A stretch of DNA of 32,356 nt from Rhodanobacter sp. (GTDB lineage Bacteria > Pseudomonadota > Gammaproteobacteria > Xanthomonadales > Rhodanobacteraceae). The notes under the pieces are model-generated. The model saw nothing but the letters and a program-made list of their open reading frames with translations. It was not told where the DNA came from and ran no database searches. The stretch covers positions 1-32,356 of the forward strand of contig JAISPQ010000001.1 of assembly GCA_031274955.1 (NCBI GenBank). Direction: 5' to 3'. Shown piece by piece: positions 9,501 through 18,992 of the stretch (its first letter is position 1; the number at the start of each line of letters is the position of its first letter). Made by a program: the position numbers and the translations under genes.

Positions 9501-10034
9501 ATGGACAGCTTCCACGCCACCACCATCGTCTCCGTGCGGCGTGGCGATCGTGTCGTGATCGGCGGCGATGGCCAGGTCACGCTCGGCAATACCGTAATGA
9601 AGGCCAATGCGCGCAAAATCCGGCGCTTGGGCAAGGGCGACGTGCTGGCGGGCTTTGCCGGTGCAACCGCCGATGCGTTCACGTTATTCGAGCTATTCGA
9701 GCAAAAGCTCGACAAGCACGGCGGCAACCTGACCCGCGCGGCCGTGGAACTGGCCAAGGACTGGCGCACCGAACGCCGCCTGGGCCGGCTCGAAGCCTTG
9801 CTGGCCGTGGCCGATAAGGCGGCTTCGCTGATCATTTCCGGTAACGGCGATGTGCTCGAACCGGAGAACGGACTGATCGCGATCGGTTCGGGCGGACCGT
9901 TTGCGCTGGCCGCGGCGAAGGCGTTGCTCGAACATACGCACATGAGCCCGCGCACGATCGTCGAAAAGGCGCTTGGCATCGCCGGCGATATCTGTATCTA
10001 CACCAATCACAACGTAAGCATCGAAGAGTTGTAA
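9501..10034 (+). CDS. hslV: ATP-dependent protease subunit HslV
   Basis: [43 protein letters not shown]; HslV with a short propeptide before the catalytic Thr. Confidence 0.97.
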   Translation: MDSFHATTIVSVRRGDRVVIGGDGQVTLGNTVMKANARKIRRLGKGDVLAGFAGATADAFTLFELFEQKLDKHGGNLTRAAVELAKDWRTERRLGRLEALLAVADKAASLIISGNGDVLEPENGLIAIGSGGPFALAAAKALLEHTHMSPRTIVEKALGIAGDICIYTNHNVSIEEL

Positions 10035-11371
10035 TGTCCGAACTCACTCCCCGCGAAATCGTCAACGAACTCGACCGTTACATCATCGGCCAGAACGCGG
10101 CCAAGCGCGCCGTCGCGATTGCCTTGCGCAATCGCTGGCGGCGTATGCAGCTGGATCCGGTCATGCGCGAGGAGGTGACGCCGAAAAACATCCTGATGAT
10201 CGGCCCGACCGGCGTCGGCAAGACCGAGATCGCGCGCCGTCTCGCGGCGCTGGCGAACGCGCCGTTCATCAAGGTCGAGGCGACCAAGTTCACCGAGGTC
10301 GGCTATGTCGGCAAGGATGTCGAACAGATCGTGCGCGATCTGGCCGATACCGCGGTGAAAATGGCGCGTGAACAGGCGAAGGTGCGCGTGTACGCGCAGG
10401 CGGAGGATCGTGCCGAGGATCGCATTCTCGATGCCTTGCTGCCGCGCCGTCAGGGTACCGGCTTTGCCAGCGAACCCGTGCCGGCGGAAACGCGCGATAA
10501 CGACACGCGCCAGAAGCTGCGCAAACAGTTGCGCGAGGGCGCACTGGACGAGCGTGAGATCGAACTGGATTTCGCGATGAACGTCGGCGTGGAAATCATG
10601 ACGCCGCCGGGCATGGAAGAAATGACCAGTCAATTACGCGGTCTGTTCCAATCGCTGGCCGGCCAGAAAACACAGTCGCGCAAGCTGCCGATCGCACGCG
10701 CGCGTCCGCTGCTCGTCGAAGAAGAAGCGGGCAAGCTCATCAACGATGAGGAGATCAAGGCGCAGGCGATCGTTAACGCCGAGCAGAACGGCATCGTCTT
10801 CATCGACGAGATCGACAAGATCGCGCAGCGCGGCGAATGGAGCGGCGCTGGCGTCTCGCGCGAGGGCGTGCAGCGCGATTTGCTGCCGCTGGTCGAAGGC
10901 TCGGCGGTATCGACCAAGTACGGCATCGTCAAAACCGACCATATCCTGTTCATCGCCTCGGGCGCGTTTTCGCTCGCCAAACCATCGGATCTGGTGCCCG
11001 AGCTGCAAGGCCGTTTCCCGATCCGTGTGGAACTGGCCGCGCTAAGCGCGGACGATTTCCAGCGCATCCTTTCCGAACCGCAGCACGCGCTGACCAAGCA
11101 GTATGTGGCGCTGCTCGCCACCGAAGGCGTGACGCTGGAATTCGCCGTCGATGGCATCGAGCGGCTTGCGCAGATCGCGTTCCAGGTCAACGAGCGCACC
11201 GAGAACATCGGCGCCCGCCGCCTGCACACCGTGCTCGAACGCCTGCTCGACGAGATTTCATATGGCGCGGCCGACAACAGCGGCGAGTATTACCGGATCG
11301 ATGCGGCTTATGTCGATGCGCATCTTGGCGATCTGGTCAAGAACGAAGATCTGTCGCGCTACATCCTTTGA
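10034..11371 (+). CDS. hslU: ATP-dependent protease ATPase subunit HslU
   Basis: 445 aa, [37 protein letters not shown], Walker [17 protein letters not shown]-terminus DLSRYIL. Overlaps the hslV stop by one base. Confidence 0.97.
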   Translation: MSELTPREIVNELDRYIIGQNAAKRAVAIALRNRWRRMQLDPVMREEVTPKNILMIGPTGVGKTEIARRLAALANAPFIKVEATKFTEVGYVGKDVEQIVRDLADTAVKMAREQAKVRVYAQAEDRAEDRILDALLPRRQGTGFASEPVPAETRDNDTRQKLRKQLREGALDEREIELDFAMNVGVEIMTPPGMEEMTSQLRGLFQSLAGQKTQSRKLPIARARPLLVEEEAGKLINDEEIKAQAIVNAEQNGIVFIDEIDKIAQRGEWSGAGVSREGVQRDLLPLVEGSAVSTKYGIVKTDHILFIASGAFSLAKPSDLVPELQGRFPIRVELAALSADDFQRILSEPQHALTKQYVALLATEGVTLEFAVDGIERLAQIAFQVNERTENIGARRLHTVLERLLDEISYGAADNSGEYYRIDAAYVDAHLGDLVKNEDLSRYIL

Positions 11372-11378
11372 ACGGCGT

Positions 11379-11606
11379 TACGACAAGGCGGCAGACACAT
11401 CCAAGCTACAACCAATCCAGCACACGCTGAGCACGCTGCGCCAACAGTTGTTTGCCAAGGCCGGACGCATCACGCAGGGGCGAAACAAGCAAGTGCTCAA
11501 GCTGGCCATGACGATGCAGCCCAGACAGTGGTTCGAGGGGCTGTGGAATCGGGCCAGAATCTTTGAGTTGCCGGTCAGCTTCATGCAGCACTTCTCCAGT
11601 GCTTGA
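11379..11606 (+). pseudogene. C-terminal remnant of an IS transposase (DDE type, family uncertain)
   Basis: YDKAADTSKLQPIQHTLSTLRQQLFAKAGRITQGRNKQVLKLAMTMQPRQWFEGLWNRARIFELPVSFMQHFSSA* resembles a DDE transposase C-terminus. No upstream transposase body; it begins 8 bp after the hslU stop. Confidence 0.5.
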
Positions 11607-11725
11607 GATTCCAAATGGAAAATCTGGGTTGAAGGCAGTTGCGCAAGTCCGCCGCGGCTTCCCAAGGCGAGGGAAAGCAACTCAAGGCCACACACCTTCA
11701 GCCGCTTCCTCCGCCTTGCACAAAG

Positions 11726-11772
11726 CGGACAATTCATGTGCTACAAAACCGGACAAATCTATTTATTGCCAA
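11726..11772. repeat. Two degenerate tandem repeats resembling an IS21-type terminus
   Basis: CGGACAATTCATGTGCTACAA (11726-11746) and CGGACAAATCTATTTATTGCCAA (11750-11772). Confidence 0.4.
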
Positions 11773-11787
11773 CAACCAAAGCACGGT

Positions 11788-13101
11788 CTATGGCTGACAG
11801 ACCCTGCGCAGCCAGTCGCCATCGCCGCCGGGCAACCCGAACAAAGGCTCGACCAGTGCGCGCGGTGCGTCGATGCGGATATGCCAGCCGGTTTCGTCGG
11901 CCGATTCGTCCGCGACCAGACCTTGCGCGTGCAGGCGCGCGCGCAGGCGGCCGGCCGTGGCCGGTAGACGCAATTCGGCGCGCACGCGCTGCGCGCCGAG
12001 GCGGTCGGCGACCACGCGCAGGAGTCCTTCGATGCCGGCGCCGGTGGTCGCCGACACCCACGCACGCGGCAACTGCCCACCTTGCAAATGATCCACGCGC
12101 GCCGGACGCGCGGCATCGGCGCCATCCGCATCCAGCAGGTCGATCTTGTTATAGACCAGCACCTGCGGCAAATCGCCGGCGCCGATTTCGGTAAGTACCG
12201 CCGTGACATCCTCGATGCGCCGCTCGCGTTCGGCATCCGATGCATCGACCACATGCAGCAGCAGGTCCGCATCGCGCGCCTCGGCCAGCGTCGAGCGGAA
12301 CGCGGCAATGAGATCGTGCGGCAGATCGCAAATGAAGCCGACCGTATCGGCCAGCACGATCGGCCCGCAATCCAGGCCATCCAAGCGGCGCAGCGTCGGG
12401 TCCAGGGTGGCGAACAGTTGATCCGCCGCATACACGGCCGCACCGGTCAGCGCATTGAACAGCGTGGATTTGCCGGCGTTGGTATAACCGACCAGTGCCA
12501 CCACCGGCAGCGCGTTGCGTTGCCGCGAGCGGCGCGCCGTCGCGCGCTGCGTCTCGACCTTTTCCATGCGTTTCTGTAACTGCTTCATGCGCTCGCCGAG
12601 CAGGCGGCGGTCGAGTTCGAGCTGGGTTTCGCCCGGGCCGCGCAAGCCGATCGCGCCGCCGCGCTGGCGTTCCAGATGCGTCCAGCCGCGCACCAGGCGC
12701 GTGGACATGTGCTTGAGCTGGGCCAACTCGACTTGCAGCTTGCCTTCGTGCGAACGCGCGCGCTGCGCGAAGATATCGAGGATCAGGCCGGTGCGGTCGA
12801 CGACGCGGCATTGCGTGAGTTTTTCGAGATTGCGTTCCTGCAGGGGACTGAGCGCATGGTTGACCAGAATCAGATCCGCATCCAGCGCCTGCCGCTGCGT
12901 GCGCAGTTCTTCCGCCTTGCCGGTGCCGACGAAATAGCGCGGATTAGGCCGCTCGACGCGCGCGCTCACGCTGCCGACGACGCTGGCGCCGGCTGAGCGC
13001 GCAAGTTCACCAAACTCCTGCAACGCGAGCGGATCGCTGCGACCGGGTGTCTGCGGCTGTACCAGCAGCGCGCGCTCCCCTTTTTTCGATCGTTCGAACA
13101 G
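11788..13101 (-). CDS. hflX: GTPase HflX, probable CTG start
   Basis: ORF 11788..13023 carries the HflX GTPase core (LVGYTNAGKSTLFNALTG, DTVGFICDLPHDLIAAFRSTL). The reading frame extends upstream to a CTG at 13101, adding LFERSKKGERALLVQPQTPGRSDPLA, with GAAGG 9 nt upstream. Confidence 0.9.
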   Translation of the reverse strand: MFERSKKGERALLVQPQTPGRSDPLALQEFGELARSAGASVVGSVSARVERPNPRYFVGTGKAEELRTQRQALDADLILVNHALSPLQERNLEKLTQCRVVDRTGLILDIFAQRARSHEGKLQVELAQLKHMSTRLVRGWTHLERQRGGAIGLRGPGETQLELDRRLLGERMKQLQKRMEKVETQRATARRSRQRNALPVVALVGYTNAGKSTLFNALTGAAVYAADQLFATLDPTLRRLDGLDCGPIVLADTVGFICDLPHDLIAAFRSTLAEARDADLLLHVVDASDAERERRIEDVTAVLTEIGAGDLPQVLVYNKIDLLDADGADAARPARVDHLQGGQLPRAWVSATTGAGIEGLLRVVADRLGAQRVRAELRLPATAGRLRARLHAQGLVADESADETGWHIRIDAPRALVEPLFGLPGGDGDWLRRVCQP

Positions 13102-13120
13102 TGCAGACTACCTTCGGGAA

Positions 13121-13411
13121 TCAGACATTACCGTTGTTGTCCGCCGATTCCGTGGCTATGTTGCCGTTGGACGTGTGCGGCGCATCGGCGTTACCGCTCC
13201 CCACCCGCACGTTGCGCGAGGGAACCACCGTGGAGATCGCGTGCTTGTAGACCATCTGACTGACCGTGTTACGTAGCAACACGACGAACTGATCGAATGA
13301 CTCCACCGTACCCTGCAATTTGATACCGTTGACCAGATAGATCGCCACTGGTATGCGCTCGCGCCGCAGCGCATTCAGAAAAGGGTCTTGCAACGATTGC
13401 CCTTTGGACAT
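13121..13411 (-). CDS. hfq: RNA chaperone Hfq
   Basis: [68 protein letters not shown]: canonical Hfq core, 96 aa. Confidence 0.98.
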   Translation of the reverse strand: MSKGQSLQDPFLNALRRERIPVAIYLVNGIKLQGTVESFDQFVVLLRNTVSQMVYKHAISTVVPSRNVRVGSGNADAPHTSNGNIATESADNNGNV

Positions 13412-13434
13412 GTTCTTGTTCTCCTACCCAAATT

Positions 13435-13490
13435 AATCAGAAAAGCATCACACAATACGCCAAAACCCACTTCTTGGCGCATTTCTGATT
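13435..13490 (-). promoter_or_regulatory. Nested inverted repeats in the hfq upstream region
   Basis: Outer arms AATCAGAAA (13435-13443) / TTTCTGATT (13482-13490); inner arms CGCCAA (13458-13463) / TTGGCG (13474-13479). No function assigned. Confidence 0.45.
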
Positions 13491-13534
13491 CAACACACAT
13501 TCATTTTATCAGGATGGGAAGGGGGCTCGCCACA

Positions 13535-14488
13535 TCACGCCACGCCGTTCGCCGGCAGGAACGCCGACACGAAACGCACGACATCTTCCTGTAAACGGAC
13601 GCTATCGGGAACGAAACAGCGCGCATCCAGCTCGCTGCGTAACCAGGTGATCTGGCGCTTGGCCAATTGCCGTGTCGCAAAAATCGCCCGCTCGCGGAAA
13701 GTGGCGGCGTCGATCTGTCCGTCCAGATAAGGCCAAACCTGACGGTAGCCGACCGCGCGCATGGCCGGCAGTTCGGGATTTAGGTCTGGCCGCGCGTGCA
13801 GGCGTCGCGTTTCTTCGACGAAGCCGGCGGCGAGCATCGCGTCGAAACGCGCGGCGATGCGCGCATGCAGCGGCCCGCGCTCACTAGGCAGCAGGGCCAG
13901 TTTGAGAATCCGCCACGGCAAGCGGCGTTGTGGACCGCTGTGCTGTGCCGACAGCGGACGGCCGCTTAGCGCGACGACTTCAAGCGCGCGCTGGATGCGT
14001 TGCGCGTCGCTCGGGCGGATGCGCTGCGCGGCGAGCGGATCGAGCCGGGCCAGCCGCGCATGCAGCGTGGACCAGCCGACCGCGGCCGCTTCCTCGGCAA
14101 GCCGTGCGCGTACGGCGGGATCGGCCTCGGGCAACGTGGACAAACCCCGTTCGAGCGCACGAAAGTACAGGCCGGTGCCGCCGACCAGGAGCGGAATTGC
14201 GCCACCGTCGGTAATCTCGCGCATCGCCGCCAGCGCGTCGGTACGGAAGTCGGCGGCTGAATAGGCTTGCGCGGGATCGCGGATGTCGATCAGCCGATGC
14301 GGATGGCGCGCGAGCGTCGCGGCATCGGGCTTGGCCGTGCCGATGTCGAGCCCGCGATAAACCAGCGCCGAATCCACGCTGATAAGCCGCAGCGCAAATC
14401 GCTCGGCCAGCGCGCAAGCCAACGCGGTCTTGCCCGCCGCAGTGGGCCCCATCAGAAAGATCGCGGGCGGGCGTCGGTCGATCGGCAT
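13535..14488 (-). CDS. miaA: tRNA dimethylallyltransferase MiaA
   Basis: [55 protein letters not shown]; adjacent to hfq as in many gammaproteobacteria. Confidence 0.95.
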   Translation of the reverse strand: MPIDRRPPAIFLMGPTAAGKTALACALAERFALRLISVDSALVYRGLDIGTAKPDAATLARHPHRLIDIRDPAQAYSAADFRTDALAAMREITDGGAIPLLVGGTGLYFRALERGLSTLPEADPAVRARLAEEAAAVGWSTLHARLARLDPLAAQRIRPSDAQRIQRALEVVALSGRPLSAQHSGPQRRLPWRILKLALLPSERGPLHARIAARFDAMLAAGFVEETRRLHARPDLNPELPAMRAVGYRQVWPYLDGQIDAATFRERAIFATRQLAKRQITWLRSELDARCFVPDSVRLQEDVVRFVSAFLPANGVA

Positions 14489-14570
14489 GCGGCGATTTTA
14501 TGCCGCGACTGCGTATCGGGCGCAGGTTGCTATTGCCGTCCAGGCCACGAAACCGGAACAATCGCCCCTC

Positions 14571-15503
14571 GTGACTACCCAGGAATCCTTGCTTGTGCTC
14601 GACCATATCAGTCGCCGGCTCGCCGGCCGTGTGGTCGTGGACGATTTTGATCTCGCCGTATCGCGCGGCGAAGTGCTCGGCCTATTGGGCGTGAACGGGG
14701 CCGGCAAGACGACCGTTTTGCGCATGATCGCCGGCGTGCTCGCGCCGAGCAGCGGCGCCGTGCGTCTGGACGGGCGGGATCTCTACGAATATCCGGAACT
14801 GGCGCGCCGGCGCATCGGCTATCTGCCCGAGATGCCGCCGCTCTACGACGAGTTGACCACGAAGGAGTTCCTGCGTTTCTGCGCATGCTTGCGAGGAGTC
14901 GCACGTAGCGCCGTCGCCGCCGCGGTGGAGCGCGCGGTGGATCGCTGCGAACTGGGCGAAGTGCGGCGGCGGCCGCTGGGACTGCTGTCGAAAGGCTTCC
15001 GCCAACGCGTCGGGCTTGCGCAGGCGATCCTGCACGATCCCGAACTGATCGTACTGGACGAGCCCGCGTCCGGCCTGGATCCGGTGCAGGCGATGAAACT
15101 GCGCGCGCTGATACGCCGCCTCGGCGCGGATCACGCGGTGATTCTCTCCACGCATGTGCTACCGGACGTTTCCGCGTGCTGCGACCGCGTGGCGATCCTG
15201 CACGGCGGTGTGTTGCGGCATGTCGGCGCGATCCATGCGCAGGGCGAGGATGCCACCTTGCATGTCGGCGTCGTCCAGCCGATGCAGGCACAGGACTGGG
15301 CATCGCTGCCACAGGTTACGTCGGTCGAACCGATCGATGCCACGCACTGGCGTGTGCATCTGGCTGCGGGCGCGACCGGCAGCGCGCTCGTCACGGCGCT
15401 GGTCGAGCGCGGTTTCGGTGTGGATGATCTGCAGGCGGAAAGTGCAGCGCTGGAACGCCTGTTTCTCGCGATTGCTGCTGGTCCGACGGTACAAGTCGCA
15501 TGA
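14571..15503 (+). CDS. ABC transporter ATP-binding protein (GldA/NosF-like)
   Basis: Walker A GVNGAGKTTVLRMIAG, signature-like LLSKGFRQRVGLAQAILHDPELIVLDEPASGLDP. GTG start chosen; the ORF is open upstream to 14430. Confidence 0.9.
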   Translation: MTTQESLLVLDHISRRLAGRVVVDDFDLAVSRGEVLGLLGVNGAGKTTVLRMIAGVLAPSSGAVRLDGRDLYEYPELARRRIGYLPEMPPLYDELTTKEFLRFCACLRGVARSAVAAAVERAVDRCELGEVRRRPLGLLSKGFRQRVGLAQAILHDPELIVLDEPASGLDPVQAMKLRALIRRLGADHAVILSTHVLPDVSACCDRVAILHGGVLRHVGAIHAQGEDATLHVGVVQPMQAQDWASLPQVTSVEPIDATHWRVHLAAGATGSALVTALVERGFGVDDLQAESAALERLFLAIAAGPTVQVA

Positions 15504-16261
15504 ACGTCGCCGCACTGATCGCCCGCACTGAATGGCGCCGCTTCGCGGTGCAGCCGTTTGCGTGGCTGCTCGCCGCGATCACGGTTGCGCTGATGGCCTG
15601 GCAGTTCCTGATCGCGTTGCAGGGTTTTCTCGATCTTGCGCCCAAGCTCGGCGGCATGAAGAACGCGCCGGGCGTGACCGATCTCGTCGCCATTGCGCTG
15701 CTGCGTGTCCATGCGAACCTGCTCGTGGTGCTGGTGCCGCTCTTGACCATGCGTGCCTTCGCCGGCGAACGCCGCGCGCATACCTTGCCGTTGCTGCTTG
15801 CCAGCGGCGTCGGCAACGTGCGTATTGTGCTGGGCAAGTATGCCGGCGCACTGGGCTTTGTGCTCGTGCTCGTCGCGCTGGTCGCGGCGATGCCGCTGAC
15901 GCTCGCCTTGGGCACGACGCTGGATATGGGCAAACTCGCTGCCGCCTTGCTCGGACTCGCCCTGTTCGCCGCGGCGCTGACCGCCATCGGCATCGTGTGT
16001 TCGGCGTGGGCAGCGCAACCCGCGCTGGCCGCCGCTGCCGCGCTGGCGCTGACGGGTCTGCTCGCGGTAGTGGATGCCGGGGCGCGCATGCAGGGCATCG
16101 ACAACAGCGGCATCAACTATCTGGCACTACCGACACATCTGGAACCGTTCTTTCGCGGCATCGTTTCCAGTATCGACATCATTTATTTCACGCTGGTGAC
16201 CGGCGTCGCACTGGCGCTGGCGATCCGCCGCGTCGATACCTTGCGGATGCAGGCCGCGTGA
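15500..16261 (+). CDS. ABC transporter permease (GldF-like)
   Basis: 253 aa, multiple hydrophobic segments, ATGA overlap with the ATPase gene; RTEWRRFAVQPFAWLL...MRAFAGERRAHTLPLLLASGVGNVRIVLGKY. Confidence 0.8.
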   Translation: MNVAALIARTEWRRFAVQPFAWLLAAITVALMAWQFLIALQGFLDLAPKLGGMKNAPGVTDLVAIALLRVHANLLVVLVPLLTMRAFAGERRAHTLPLLLASGVGNVRIVLGKYAGALGFVLVLVALVAAMPLTLALGTTLDMGKLAAALLGLALFAAALTAIGIVCSAWAAQPALAAAAALALTGLLAVVDAGARMQGIDNSGINYLALPTHLEPFFRGIVSSIDIIYFTLVTGVALALAIRRVDTLRMQAA

Positions 16262-16357
16262 TGCGCGCGTGTTTGTATACCCCTCGCCTGGACGAGGGGC
16301 GTAGGCTGCTTGGCTGCGGCGATTTAAAATCAGCGATTCCCGAAAAAAGCCCCGCCC

Positions 16358-18985
16358 ATGAGCAACGAATCCGTCAGCCAGAACCCACCCGTCGCACGCG
16401 GTTGGGCCGCGCACCTGCGCTGGCTGCTGCCGCTGGCGTTTCTCGCGCTGGTCGGCTGGCTCGCCGCGCGCGGTATCGACGAGTTCGATCTGCCCGAAAT
16501 GCAACGCACCCTGCTCGACGTGCCGACCGGGCCGGCGATTGGCATCGGCCTGCTTGCGCTGGCCGCGGTCGCGTTCACCGGCCTCATCGATGTGGCGATC
16601 GCGCGCTGGCTCGGCCTTGGCATCTGCGTGCGCGACATGCTGCGCCTCGCGTTCGTCGCCAACTCGCTGGCGAACGTGCTCAATTTCTCCGGCGCGGTCG
16701 GTTCGGGCGTGCGCCTGCTCGGCTTTTCCGCACACCGCATCGAACTGGCGCAAGGCGGTGCGCTGATCGGCTTGCAGGTGCTTTCGCTACTGCTGGGTCT
16801 GTCGGTGCTGATCGTGGTCACGCTGGCCACCGGTTCGATGCCGATCGCGCCGACCACGGCCGCGCGCGGGTTGGCGATCGGCGTATTGATCGCGGCCGCC
16901 TGCTATCTGCCGGCCTTCTTCTTCCTCACCTCGCGGCGCAAGTTGATGCGCTGGCTGCCGCATGGCGCGGGCCTGCCGCCGCTGCGCCTGAAACTGACCC
17001 TGGCCGGCCTGTCGCTGGTGGACTGGGTGCTCAGCGCGAGCGTGTTATACGGCTGCCTGTACATCTCCGGCGCGCATGTGAAGCCCGGGCCGATGCTGGC
17101 GAGTTTCGCCGCGGCGCAGGCCTTGGGGCTGCTCAGTCTGATCCCCGGCGGCTTGGGCGTGTTCGATACGCTGATGACGCTGGCGTTGACCAGCGGCGGC
17201 TACGACAACGCACAGGTATTGTCCGGCTTGTTCCTGTTCCGCATCGCCTATTACCTGCTGCCGCTGCTGGCCGGTCTGTTTCTGGGCTCGGGTATGCTCG
17301 CGCAGCGCATCCCCGGCATGACCCAACTCGCGCTGCGCCTGCGCACGCATCCGCTGTTCGGCCTGCTCGGTCTGCCGGCGAGCCTGCTGGCCGGCATCGG
17401 TATCCGCATTCTGGCCGTGCTGACTTTCTGCGCCGGTCTGGTGCTGCTGAGTTCGGCGGCGATCCCCGCCGTGCGCGAGCACATCGAATTCGTGCGCGAG
17501 CATCTGCCGCTGGCGACGGTCGAAAGTTCGTATCTGTTGTCGATCCTCACCGGCGTGTTGCTGCTGGGCCTGGGCCGCGGCATCGACGGCCGCCTGCGTG
17601 TGGCCTATCGCCTCACCCTATGGGTACTGGTGATCGGCGCGCTGCTTGCGGTGACCAAGGGGCTGCACTTCGGCGAAGCGTTGTTTCTGCTCGTAGTCGC
17701 GGCGCTGCTGCGCACGCGTAAACGCGAGTTCACCCATCGCGCGATGAGCCTGACTTCGCTGACGACGTTCACCTGGCTCAGCGGACTCCTGCTCGTGGTC
17801 TGCGCGTTTTTCGCGATTGGCGTCTGGGCCGTGCTCGGCGACGACAGTTTCGATCTGTGGTATTTCGGCGCCGGCGAGCACTCCTCACGCATGGCGCGCG
17901 GGCTGCTCGCCGCGCTGCTGGGTGTGCTGGTCTATCTGTTCTGGCAATCGTTCGCGGTGCGCAGGCCGCCGCTGAAACTGCCCAACCGCAAGGAACTGGA
18001 AAGCGCGCGCGCGGTGTACTTGGAGCACGGCGGCGGCGAATTCGCGCATCTGTCGTTCATGGGCGACAAGCATCTGTTCTGGTCCGCGGATCGGCACGCG
18101 GTGGTCGCCTACGGCGCCGTGCGCGATCGCCTCGTCGCGCTGGGGTCGCCGTGCGGCCCGCCATCCGCGATCAAGCGCGCGATTCTGGATTTTCGCCATT
18201 TCGCTGCCGCGCAGGATCGCGCGCCGCTGTTCTACGAGGTACTCGAACCGGATCTGTCGCTGTACCACGATCTGGGCTTTGATCTGTTCAAACTCGGCGA
18301 ACTGGCGACGATCCGTCTTGCGCAATTCACGCTCGCCGGCAAGCGTTGGGAAGACCTGCGCCAAGCGGTGAACCGCTCGGTCAAGGAACATCTGACGTTC
18401 GAACTGGCGGAGCCGCCGTTCGATACTGTGCTGATGACCGATCTGGAAAACGTCTCCGCCGCATGGCTCGCGGAAAAGGGCGCCCACGAAAAGAGTTTCT
18501 CGCTCGGCCACTTCGACGCGGATTATTTTTCGTGGAGTCCGCTCGCGCTGGTGCGTCGCGAAGGCCGGCTGATCGCCTTCGCGAACGTGCTGCCGCCCTA
18601 CGGCCCGAACGGTACCGCCAGCGTGGACCTGATGCGCCATGTCGAACGCGCGCCGCGCGGCACGATGGACTTTCTGTTCGCGCGCGTGATGCAGTGGGCG
18701 AAGGAACAAGGCCACGAACAATTCAGTCTCGGCATGGCGCCGCTATCGGCGGTCGGCGACAACCCGTATGCGCGCATCAACGAACGCCTCGCCGCGCTTG
18801 CGTTCCAGTACGGCGGCCGCTTCTACAACTATCAGGGACTGCGGCGCTACAAGGAGAAGTTCCTGCCGGAATGGACCGGCTCCTATCTGGCCTATCCGCG
18901 CGGGCTGTGGGTGCCGGGTCTGTTGATCGATATCGCCGCGCTGGTTGCCGGCGGTTATCGGCGTTTCCTGCTCGGTAAACGCTGA
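16358..18985 (+). CDS. mprF: Bifunctional lysylphosphatidylglycerol flippase/synthetase MprF
   Basis: 875 aa: N-terminal polytopic flippase-like region, C-terminal DUF2156 domain (YLEHGGGEFAHLSFMGDKHLFWSADRHAVVAYG..., RRYKEKFLPEWTGSYLAYPRG). Confidence 0.92.
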   Translation: MSNESVSQNPPVARGWAAHLRWLLPLAFLALVGWLAARGIDEFDLPEMQRTLLDVPTGPAIGIGLLALAAVAFTGLIDVAIARWLGLGICVRDMLRLAFVANSLANVLNFSGAVGSGVRLLGFSAHRIELAQGGALIGLQVLSLLLGLSVLIVVTLATGSMPIAPTTAARGLAIGVLIAAACYLPAFFFLTSRRKLMRWLPHGAGLPPLRLKLTLAGLSLVDWVLSASVLYGCLYISGAHVKPGPMLASFAAAQALGLLSLIPGGLGVFDTLMTLALTSGGYDNAQVLSGLFLFRIAYYLLPLLAGLFLGSGMLAQRIPGMTQLALRLRTHPLFGLLGLPASLLAGIGIRILAVLTFCAGLVLLSSAAIPAVREHIEFVREHLPLATVESSYLLSILTGVLLLGLGRGIDGRLRVAYRLTLWVLVIGALLAVTKGLHFGEALFLLVVAALLRTRKREFTHRAMSLTSLTTFTWLSGLLLVVCAFFAIGVWAVLGDDSFDLWYFGAGEHSSRMARGLLAALLGVLVYLFWQSFAVRRPPLKLPNRKELESARAVYLEHGGGEFAHLSFMGDKHLFWSADRHAVVAYGAVRDRLVALGSPCGPPSAIKRAILDFRHFAAAQDRAPLFYEVLEPDLSLYHDLGFDLFKLGELATIRLAQFTLAGKRWEDLRQAVNRSVKEHLTFELAEPPFDTVLMTDLENVSAAWLAEKGAHEKSFSLGHFDADYFSWSPLALVRREGRLIAFANVLPPYGPNGTASVDLMRHVERAPRGTMDFLFARVMQWAKEQGHEQFSLGMAPLSAVGDNPYARINERLAALAFQYGGRFYNYQGLRRYKEKFLPEWTGSYLAYPRGLWVPGLLIDIAALVAGGYRRFLLGKR

Positions 18986-18992
18986 CCGGTTC

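Noticed and set aside
16280-16299. CCCCTCG-CCTGGA-CGAGGGG hairpin as a Rho-independent terminator after the ABC permease
   Set aside because: A stem is present but no T-tract follows, so it is not called as a terminator.
15532-17721. 729-aa plus-strand ORF across the permease and mprF
   Set aside because: Alternate-frame ORF, extremely Arg/Ala-rich, spans two well-supported genes.
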